This document shows positions 1 through 5,375 of a DNA stretch of 6,652 nucleotides, in pieces. Every line of letters begins with the position of its first letter. Position 1 is the stretch's first letter. The notes under the pieces are model-generated. The model saw only the letters and a list, made by a program, of their open reading frames with translations, had not been told where the DNA came from and did not search any database. The position numbers were made by a program, and so were the translations under genes. Source of the stretch: Chloroflexota bacterium (lineage in GTDB: Bacteria; Chloroflexota; Anaerolineae; Aggregatilineales; Aggregatilineaceae); assembly GCA_016234525.1 (NCBI GenBank), contig JACRBK010000085.1, positions 1-6,652 of the forward strand, in the 5' to 3' direction.

Positions 1-1
1 A

Positions 2-64
2 ATAGACGATACGCCGTGTTACCGTCCGCGTTGGTGGGTAGAAGTGAACACAGGAGTTTTTTGA
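2..64 (+). other. possible C-terminal tail of an upstream gene, or short leader
   Basis: Reading from base 2, the frame is open from the window edge to a TGA at 62-64 that directly abuts the ATG of the GTPase gene. It would encode about 20 residues ending in VEVNTGVF. This could be the end of an upstream gene whose last codons contain the GTPase ribosome binding site. The alternative is a 5' leader: a TAG lies at 3-5 in another frame and could equally be the end of the upstream gene. The stretch is too short to recognise or to decide by codon use. Confidence 0.25.
52..56 (+). promoter_or_regulatory. ribosome binding site of the GTPase gene
   Basis: AGGAG is followed by 8 bases and then the ATG at 65. 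This near-perfect Shine-Dalgarno match fixes the start, and a TGA lies immediately upstream in the same frame, so no longer in-frame start is possible. Confidence 0.8.
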
Positions 65-1390
65 ATGGCAAGGACTCGTGTTTTGATCATGGGAGCCGCT
101 GGACGGGACTTCCACAATTTTAATTTGATTTTCCGCAATAATGATGCCTATGAAGTCGTGGCCTTCACTGCGACGCAAATCCCCGACATCAGCGGGCGCA
201 AGTATCCGGCTGAACTATCCGGCCCACTCTATCCCAAAGGCATTCCGATCTACGACGAAGCCGAATTGACTCGTCTGATCCACGACTTGAAGGTAGATGA
301 AGTGGTGTTCGCCTATTCCGACGTTGCGCATGAGTATGTGATGCATCGCGCCAGTCAGGTGATGGCTGCTGGGGCAAATTATCGCCTGATCGGCACCGCG
401 CAGACCATGCTCAAGAGTACCAAACCGGTGGTTGGGGTCGGGGCTGTGCGGACCGGCTGCGGCAAAAGCCAGACGACTCGTACTGTGAGCAAAGCCCTGC
501 GCGACCTCGGATACAAAGTCGCCGTTGTGCGCCATCCGATGCCTTATGGTGATCTGGCGAAGCAGGCGGTCCAGCGTTTTGCTTCGGCTGAAGACATGCT
601 TAAACACGATGTCACCATTGAAGAACGTGAAGAATATGAGCCGCACATCGAAAATGGCGTGGTCGTTTTCGCTGGAGTAGATTACGAACGGATTCTACGG
701 GAAGTCGAAAAAGAAGCTGATATTGTGCTGTGGGATGGTGGGAACAACGATACGCCTTTCTTTAAGCCCGATCTCTATTTTGTAATTGTCGATCCGCTGC
801 GCCCTGGTCACGAACAGACCTATCACCCCGGTGAAACCAATCTGCGTATGGCTGATGTGGTCGTGATTAACAAAATCGACTCTGCCACCCCGGAAGGATT
901 GCAGAAGGTCCGCGAGAGCATCCAGGCTTTGAATCCTCATGCGCGAGTGATCGATGCTGCTTCACCCACTTTTGTTGAGAATGGCGATGATATTCGCGGC
1001 AAAAAGGTGCTGGTGATCGAAGATGGCCCGACCCTGACTCATGGCGAGATGACGTATGGAGCAGGTGTGGTGGCAGCGCGCCGGTTTGGCGCAGCAGTGT
1101 TGGTCGATCCGCGTCCCTATGCGGTGCGTTCAATTGCAGCCACCTTTCAGAAATATTCCAAGACGGGAGCACTGCTGCCTGCTATGGGCTATGGGGCTGA
1201 ACAGCGCGCCGACCTGGAAGACACGATCCGCGCCACACCGTGCGATATGGTGATCGTGGCGACTCCGATTGACCTGACTCGGATTATCAAGATCGACCAG
1301 CCGACTCGGCGTGTTCGTTATGAACTGCAAGAACTGGGCAACCCAACGGTGGCTGAACTTCTCAAAGATAAGTTTGGCCCCAAGGCCTGA
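65..1390 (+). CDS. COG2403-type P-loop GTPase, cyclic 2,3-diphosphoglycerate synthetase-like
   Basis: A 441-residue cytosolic protein with no signal peptide or membrane span. Residues 1-115 look like a Rossmann-type domain opening with VLIMGAAGRDFHNFN. A SIMIBI-like P-loop domain follows: GAVRTGCGKSQTT at 126-138 with Lys134 and Ser135, a Walker-B-like WDGGNND at 223-229, and the guanine-specificity motif NKID at 269-272. The C-terminal third (about 315-441) carries EDGPTLTHGEM and a GYGAEQ stretch, which I associate with this family. The archaeal family member, cyclic 2,3-diphosphoglycerate synthetase of Methanothermus, closes 2,3-DPG into the cyclic thermolyte using ATP. Bacterial homologues inherit the name without proof, and NKID suggests GTP rather than ATP. 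The first glycine of a canonical GxxxxGKS falls on Val128. The length matches the archaeal enzyme's order of size, so the gene seems intact. Family membership is well supported; the reaction is not. It is probably transcribed apart from the next gene because a strong terminator follows. Confidence 0.88.
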   Translation: MARTRVLIMGAAGRDFHNFNLIFRNNDAYEVVAFTATQIPDISGRKYPAELSGPLYPKGIPIYDEAELTRLIHDLKVDEVVFAYSDVAHEYVMHRASQVMAAGANYRLIGTAQTMLKSTKPVVGVGAVRTGCGKSQTTRTVSKALRDLGYKVAVVRHPMPYGDLAKQAVQRFASAEDMLKHDVTIEEREEYEPHIENGVVVFAGVDYERILREVEKEADIVLWDGGNNDTPFFKPDLYFVIVDPLRPGHEQTYHPGETNLRMADVVVINKIDSATPEGLQKVRESIQALNPHARVIDAASPTFVENGDDIRGKKVLVIEDGPTLTHGEMTYGAGVVAARRFGAAVLVDPRPYAVRSIAATFQKYSKTGALLPAMGYGAEQRADLEDTIRATPCDMVIVATPIDLTRIIKIDQPTRRVRYELQELGNPTVAELLKDKFGPKA

Positions 1391-1411
1391 TCAGAACTGT
1401 TCAACTGATGT

Positions 1412-1452
1412 GGAAGCGCGTCTATTGTGTAGACGCGCTTCCTGGTTCTTTT
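1412..1452 (+). terminator. Rho-independent terminator after the GTPase gene
   Basis: Bases 1412-1424 (GGAAGCGCGTCTA) pair perfectly with 1430-1442 (TAGACGCGCTTCC), giving a 13-bp GC-rich stem with a 5-base TTGTG loop. A T-rich but interrupted tract (TGGTTCTTTT) follows. It lies 21 bases past the GTPase stop and only 11 bases before the hydrolase ATG, so it should end the GTPase transcript. No similar A-rich arm precedes it, so action on minus-strand transcripts is unlikely. Confidence 0.88.
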
Positions 1453-1463
1453 CATAGGCACAG

Positions 1464-2414
1464 ATGACCACCTTATCCCCTATGCGAACCGTCAAAACGC
1501 TGTGGCATACGCGCCGTAAACTGTTGGTGAAAATCGTTTTGGCGGTTTCACTTACGGTTTTTCTTGTCCCGGTAGCATTGGGCATCATCACAATGTCGGC
1601 CTTATTGTTCCCGTCCTGTGGTGATTCTTCATCTACTCCGGCTGACTATGGACTGATCTGGGAAGATGTCACTATCAAGACGAAGTCTGGGGATAGTGTC
1701 CGAGCCTATTTTATCCCTGGCACAAACCGGGCTGCGATTCTGATAGCCCCCAGCACCAACAACGGGCGCGGCAGTCGTCTGCCGCTAGCGGCCCTGTTGG
1801 CTCAGCATGGTTATGCGGTTTTGACATTCGAATCCCGGCGTTGTGCCGGTATGGGGGCGCTCAGCCTGGGGTATAAAGAAGCAGGTGATGTAGGGGATGC
1901 GCTAGCCTATCTTCAGACACGCTCCGATATAGACCCTGACCGGATTGGCGTGACCGGATTTTCTTCTGCCGGGGCAACGGCGATCCTGGCGGCGGCACGC
2001 TTTGGTGATCTTAAGGCTGTGATAGCTGAAGGCGGCTATGGTGATTTTGCTGAAGAAGCCGTCGGGATTGGCAGTGGAGACGGGACACTCCTCGAAATTA
2101 TCTATAAACAATCACTAAGTACAACTTATCACTTGATCACAGGCATAGATATTGATAAGCTGAGTCCGGTTGATGTTATCGCCGACATCGCGCCACGCCC
2201 GATCCTGTTGATTTATGGCAGTGATGAAGTCAGCCTGAGTGGAGGGTATCGTCAGGCTGCTGCCGCCGGGCCAAATGCCGAACTATGGGTCGTCGAAAAA
2301 GCTGGGCATGGCCGATACCGGCTGGTGGCACCTGTGGAATATGAAACGAGAGTAGTGAAGTTTTTTGATCGGGCATTGTTGACGAAGGGCCTTGATGATG
2401 AGCAGCGCAGGTGA
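1464..2414 (+). CDS. membrane-anchored alpha/beta hydrolase
   Basis: A 316-residue serine-hydrolase-fold protein. Residues 8-19 are basic (several Arg/Lys), followed by a long hydrophobic stretch at about 20-49, so a single N-terminal membrane anchor with the catalytic domain outside the cytoplasm is likely (positive-inside rule). The catalytic domain (about 65-305) shows the nucleophile elbow GVTGFSSAG with Ser167, a probable acid Asp254 in IYGSDEVS, and His282 in KAGHGRY, in the order and spacing of the family. The usual glycine two residues after the nucleophile is Ala169. Substrate is not inferable; esterase or peptidase activity are both possible, as in the BAAT/dienelactone-hydrolase-like groups. 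The ATG at 1464 has only a weak AGG-type site upstream; ATG at 1482 (Met7) is an alternative that keeps the anchor. The 3' end overlaps the kinase gene, indicating one operon. The promoter is not evident: the upstream gap is mostly the terminator hairpin. Confidence 0.82.
   Translation: MTTLSPMRTVKTLWHTRRKLLVKIVLAVSLTVFLVPVALGIITMSALLFPSCGDSSSTPADYGLIWEDVTIKTKSGDSVRAYFIPGTNRAAILIAPSTNNGRGSRLPLAALLAQHGYAVLTFESRRCAGMGALSLGYKEAGDVGDALAYLQTRSDIDPDRIGVTGFSSAGATAILAAARFGDLKAVIAEGGYGDFAEEAVGIGSGDGTLLEIIYKQSLSTTYHLITGIDIDKLSPVDVIADIAPRPILLIYGSDEVSLSGGYRQAAAAGPNAELWVVEKAGHGRYRLVAPVEYETRVVKFFDRALLTKGLDDEQRR
2385..2389 (+). promoter_or_regulatory. ribosome binding site deciding the kinase start
   Basis: AAGGG inside the end of the hydrolase gene precedes three consecutive in-frame start codons: TTG 2392, ATG 2395 and ATG 2398. 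The gaps are 2, 5 and 8 bases. Eight bases matches the spacing seen at the other well-defined starts of this window, so ATG 2398 is preferred, with 2395 next. Confidence 0.55.
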
Positions 2415-3546
2415 AGATAATAATAAAGATCTTATTCTGGCAGTGGACGATACCCCGGCCAATTTGCACCTGTTGACCGGAATTTTGCTGGCGAGCGGTT
2501 ATGGGGTTCGTATGGCCGAAGACGGCACTTCGGCCTTAGCCCAGGCACGCTCGATGCCCTTTGATCTGATTTTGCTCGACATTCAACTGCCCGATATTGA
2601 CGGGTTTGAGGTTTGCCGTCAGCTCAAGGCAGACCCACAAACGCGCGATACACCGGTGATTTTTATCAGCGCCTTTTCCGATACGGAAAATGTGCTGCGC
2701 GGGTTCGACCTGGGCGGCGTGGATTACATTACCAAGCCCTTCCAGCTTAAAGAGGTGCTTGCCAGGGTCGCGAATCATTTAACCATCGTGCGGCAGCGCA
2801 AACAGATTGTTGCCCTGCGGGAACAAGATCGCCAGCGTTACGAAATGCTGGATCAGATGAAGAATCGTTTTATCCAGATGGCAACACATGATCTCCGCAA
2901 CCCGCTGAATATCATTTTGGGTTATGCGGTGATGCTCGAAACGGCGGAATGTACTGAAAACGACCTGGAATTTGTGCATGAAGCCGCTGGCGAAATTCAA
3001 AAAAGCACCGAAAAGATGCGCGGGTTAGTCGCCGATATGTTGGACCTGGCCCGCATGGAAGCGCGCGCTAATTTGCAGCTTACCTCTGTTGACCTGATTC
3101 AATTTTTGGCCCGATGTCTCAAGGGGTTTTATCCTATCGCCAACCAGAAACAACTCGAACTTATTTTATGTCCTCCCGCCGAAGACGTGATCGTGTTGAT
3201 TGATGAGGGGCGTTTCGAACGGGTGATAGATAACCTGGTATCGAATGCCATCAAATATACCCCGGCAGGTGGCCTGATTGAAGTCAATGCGTTCCCTAAT
3301 CAGGATCATGTCGAAATTAAAGTCAAGGATACCGGGCTGGGGATTCCAGAGGAAGATCTTCCGCGTCTATTTGAGGCGTTTTTTAGGGTCAACACGCCCG
3401 AACACCAAAAGATAGAGGGGACGGGTTTAGGGTTATCGATTGTCAAAGCAATTGCGGAGCAGCATGGTGGAAAAGTGTTAGTGGAGAGCGAGTCTGGTAT
3501 GGGGAGTACCTTCACAGTCATATTGCCGCTCATTCCACTCGCCTGA
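2398..3546 (+). CDS. soluble receiver-domain histidine kinase (REC-HisKA-HATPase)
   Basis: About 382 residues, cytosolic, with no membrane span. Numbering is from ATG 2398. The N-terminal receiver domain (about 10-125) has the acidic pair Asp17/Asp18, phospho-acceptor Asp61 in LLLDIQLPD, Ser91 in FISAF, and Lys113 in TKPF. A charged, probably coiled-coil linker (about 128-160) leads to the HisKA dimerisation domain with His164 in ATHDLRNPLN. The HATPase domain has an N box (DNLVSNAIK, 278-286), a G1 box (DTGLG, 311-315), an F-box region near 325-330 and a G2 box (GTGLGL, 341-346). All catalytic positions are intact. It should autophosphorylate on His164, with activity modulated by phosphorylation of its own receiver; such REC-first kinases often relay signals from another kinase. 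It overlaps the hydrolase gene by 17 bases, suggesting translational coupling. No separate response regulator or DNA-binding output is present in the window, so its partners are unknown. Confidence 0.93.
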   Translation: MSSAGEDNNKDLILAVDDTPANLHLLTGILLASGYGVRMAEDGTSALAQARSMPFDLILLDIQLPDIDGFEVCRQLKADPQTRDTPVIFISAFSDTENVLRGFDLGGVDYITKPFQLKEVLARVANHLTIVRQRKQIVALREQDRQRYEMLDQMKNRFIQMATHDLRNPLNIILGYAVMLETAECTENDLEFVHEAAGEIQKSTEKMRGLVADMLDLARMEARANLQLTSVDLIQFLARCLKGFYPIANQKQLELILCPPAEDVIVLIDEGRFERVIDNLVSNAIKYTPAGGLIEVNAFPNQDHVEIKVKDTGLGIPEEDLPRLFEAFFRVNTPEHQKIEGTGLGLSIVKAIAEQHGGKVLVESESGMGSTFTVILPLIPLA

Positions 3547-3573
3547 GCCGTCTGAAGCCGCTAAAATTTAAAC

Positions 3574-3582
3574 TGGTACTAT
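3574..3582 (+). promoter_or_regulatory. possible extended -10 promoter element for the asparaginase gene
   Basis: The 60-base gap holds TGGTACTAT, an extended -10 pattern (TGn followed by TACTAT, 4 of 6 matches to TATAAT) in an AT-rich patch about 25 bases before the TTG start. No good -35 box is seen 16-18 bases upstream. No terminator hairpin separates the kinase gene from this point, so read-through from upstream is the alternative. Confidence 0.22.
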
Positions 3583-3593
3583 AGCTTTTTACG

Positions 3594-3598
3594 AAAGG
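3594..3598 (+). promoter_or_regulatory. ribosome binding site supporting a TTG start
   Basis: AAAGG lies 8 bases before TTG 3607. The first in-frame ATG is more than 50 codons downstream, inside the conserved fold, so this site decides for the TTG start and places the conserved VHGG motif at residues 7-10 as expected. Confidence 0.7.
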
Positions 3599-3606
3599 TT
3601 TATCTC

Positions 3607-4515
3607 TTGAAACCAACCCTTATTGTTCACGGCGGAGCCTGGCGAATTGCTGAGGAAACACATCCCGATCACATCTATGGCACACGTGCTGCTGCCGAAG
3701 CCGGATGGCAAATTCTCCGCCAGGGGGGATCAGCATTAGACGCCGTCGAAAAAGCAGTCAGCGTTATGGAAGATGATCCGACCTTCGATGCCGGGATTGG
3801 CAGCGTGTTAAACAGCGAAGGCGACATCGAAATGGACGCTATCATCATGGATGGCCGGACACTGGAACTCGGCGCTGTAGCCGCCGTACGCGGCATTATG
3901 CATCCGATCCAGTTGGCCCGGCTTATTGTTGAGGATACGGAACACAGTTTGCTAGTGGGTGAAGGCGCCCGTCGTTTTGCCGAACGTAAAGGGATGCGGC
4001 TATGCGCGGCGGCAGAATTGACCGTTGGGCGCGAAGTTGAGCGTTTTCGCAGACTCCAACAAACTCCCGATTACCATATGGTCGTTGATTTCACGCCCGA
4101 TCCCAAAGGGACTGTTGGCGCCGCCGCCGTAGATATGCAGGGTAATGTAGCGGCGGCTACCTCGACTGGTGGCACAGCTTTTAAACTGCCAGGGCGAGTG
4201 GGCGATTCTCCGCTGGTGGGATCAGGCGCTTATGCTGATAATCTGACCGGAGCCGCTTCGGCGACCGGACATGGCGAAAAAATCATGCGTGTGGTATTGT
4301 GCAAGACGGCGACTGACGCTCTGGCACATGGTATGAACGCGCAACAGGCGGCAGATTACGCGATCAAGGTCATGCAAGATCGGGTAGGGGGGTACGGCGG
4401 GCTGATTCTGGTCGATCACCAGGGGCAGATCGCTTTCTCCTATAATACCCCTCATATGGCAGTAGCCTGGGTTGACGATCAAGGTGAGATTCAGGCGCGG
4501 ATTCAAGGGGAATAG
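3607..4515 (+). CDS. isoaspartyl peptidase / plant-type L-asparaginase (Ntn hydrolase)
   Basis: A 302-residue cytosolic protein of the asparaginase-2 (T2) family, which hydrolyses L-asparagine and beta-aspartyl (isoAsp) dipeptides, recycling damaged-protein fragments to aspartate. Family enzymes cleave themselves before a threonine that then becomes the N-terminal nucleophile of the beta subunit. Here the cleavage motif is KGTVGAAAVD, with the scissile bond between Gly168 and Thr169. Supporting active-site positions are visible: Thr187 in ATSTGGT, Arg197 and Asp200 in GRVGD (substrate carboxylate and amino group binding in homologues), and Thr220-Gly221 in TGHGE. The N-terminal HGG (8-10) and the DAGIGSVLN stretch (61-69) are also typical. 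Length matches the human ASRGL1 class almost residue for residue at these sites. No signal peptide. It starts with TTG and is followed after two bases by the lipoprotein gene, so they are probably co-transcribed. Whether asparagine or isoaspartyl peptides are preferred cannot be told from sequence. Confidence 0.94.
   Translation: MKPTLIVHGGAWRIAEETHPDHIYGTRAAAEAGWQILRQGGSALDAVEKAVSVMEDDPTFDAGIGSVLNSEGDIEMDAIIMDGRTLELGAVAAVRGIMHPIQLARLIVEDTEHSLLVGEGARRFAERKGMRLCAAAELTVGREVERFRRLQQTPDYHMVVDFTPDPKGTVGAAAVDMQGNVAAATSTGGTAFKLPGRVGDSPLVGSGAYADNLTGAASATGHGEKIMRVVLCKTATDALAHGMNAQQAADYAIKVMQDRVGGYGGLILVDHQGQIAFSYNTPHMAVAWVDDQGEIQARIQGE
4505..4510 (+). promoter_or_regulatory. ribosome binding site of the lipoprotein gene
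   Basis: AAGGGG, within the last codons of the asparaginase gene, lies 7 bases before TTG 4518. It supports the TTG start, which gives a complete lipoprotein signal peptide with basic residues directly after the start. Confidence 0.68.
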
Positions 4516-4517
4516 AG

Positions 4518-5375
4518 TTGACAAAACGGCGGGTGGTGCTGGGGATAGTGCTGGGAATGGCAGCCTTGTTGTTATCAGGATGCCGATCATGGTGGGAGTC
4601 ACCGCCAGCGCCGACACCGATCTACATCACGGCGACGCCTGATCTGCCCATAGCGCCGATTATTGCCACCGAGACTCCAGCAGCAACCTCAGTACTGGCA
4701 GCAACCCCAGTTGTTGCCCTGCCGACGCAGGGAGAATTCCGCACAGCCACGCCCACGCCTGCCCCGCCGATCACCATGACTCCTTCGTTTACACCCACCG
4801 CGACGGATACCCCGGTCACGCCAGGGGCATTAGGTTATATCTCGGTGGGCGGGCAGGTCGCCGCCGGAGCAGGCGCGGGCGGAACATGCGCTAACACGCC
4901 GCAAGGTAACTTTGGGGCCATTTACCAGGGGGATTCCAACCTTCAGGCGGCGCTGGGATGTGCGCTGTCTGGGGGATCAAATGCCGTGACCAGTGCTTAT
5001 CAACCCTTTCAGAACGGCGTGATGTTCTGGGTATCGTCGCTCGGCACACAGCCTCAGTCTACGATCTATGCCTTGTTTAACAATGGGACATACCAACGGT
5101 TGAGCGATACCTTCCTCGACGGCGTTGATCCGGCCAGCAGCGGCGCAGTACCGCCTGCCGGGATGTCTGAGCCGGTGCGGGGTTTTGGTAAAGTCTGGCG
5201 CGATAACCCGACCGTGCGTGACACAATAGGTTGGGCAGTCGCCGGAGAAAGCGGCGGCACGGCGCAGATTTTGGTTTTTGAACGCGGTGAAATGGTGAGC
5301 GTTTCTCAGGCCGGGCAGACTTATATTATGATTACCGGCTCTCCCGGAACCTGGACCGCTCGTGCAGGCGGTTAG
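4518..5375 (+). CDS. lipoprotein with Thr/Pro-rich stalk and duplicated LGFP-like C-terminal module
   Basis: A 285-residue predicted surface lipoprotein. Residues 1-21 form a type II signal peptide: basic KRR, a hydrophobic core, and the lipobox LSGC with lipidation at Cys22. Residues 29-103 are a low-complexity Thr/Pro/Ala-rich stalk with many TATP and TPTP units, likely an extended spacer across the cell wall or envelope. The C-terminal domain (about 104-285) seems to hold two diverged copies of one module. Copy A has ALGCA at 145-149, then YQPFQNGVMFWV at 161-172, then YALFNNGTY at 184-192. Copy B has TIGWA at 236-240, then ILVFERGEMVSV at 251-262, then YIMITGSPGTW at 269-279. The pattern of LGxA followed by a FxxGxM strand resembles LGFP-type repeats of cell-wall-associated proteins; that is inference. 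No catalytic motif is recognised. Two Cys residues (124, 148) remain in the mature domain. It follows the asparaginase by two bases but a functional link is not evident. Confidence 0.8.
   Translation: MTKRRVVLGIVLGMAALLLSGCRSWWESPPAPTPIYITATPDLPIAPIIATETPAATSVLAATPVVALPTQGEFRTATPTPAPPITMTPSFTPTATDTPVTPGALGYISVGGQVAAGAGAGGTCANTPQGNFGAIYQGDSNLQAALGCALSGGSNAVTSAYQPFQNGVMFWVSSLGTQPQSTIYALFNNGTYQRLSDTFLDGVDPASSGAVPPAGMSEPVRGFGKVWRDNPTVRDTIGWAVAGESGGTAQILVFERGEMVSVSQAGQTYIMITGSPGTWTARAGG
4602..4826 (+). repeat. low-complexity Thr/Pro-rich coding segment
   Basis: This part of the lipoprotein gene encodes the Thr/Pro/Ala stalk (residues 29-103) through irregular ACxCCx-type codon pairs rather than exact tandem DNA units. 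It is compositionally distinct from flanking coding sequence and is a likely site of length variation between relatives. Confidence 0.6.

Noticed and set aside
215..646. Long minus-strand open frame opposite the GTPase gene
   Set aside because: It lies wholly antisense to a gene with strong family motifs, has no recognisable domain and no ribosome binding site; a shadow frame.
1425..1459. Possible promoter (TTGTGT ... TTCATA) for the hydrolase gene
   Set aside because: The -35 candidate overlaps the terminator loop, the spacer is about 20 bases and matches are poor, so it is not supported as a feature.
2126..2161. CTTATCA / TGATAAG inverted repeat in an AT-rich patch of the hydrolase gene
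   Set aside because: Seven-base arms within a coding region are expected by chance; no operator-like placement relative to a promoter.
4222..4617. Minus-strand open frame across the asparaginase/lipoprotein junction
   Set aside because: Antisense to two well-supported genes, with a protein composition typical of a reversed Thr/Pro and Gly-rich region and no recognisable family.
4602..4826. Thr/Pro-rich stretch considered as a tandem repeat array or CRISPR-like repeat
   Set aside because: Units are irregular in length and sequence at the DNA level, without spacers; it is a low-complexity protein linker.
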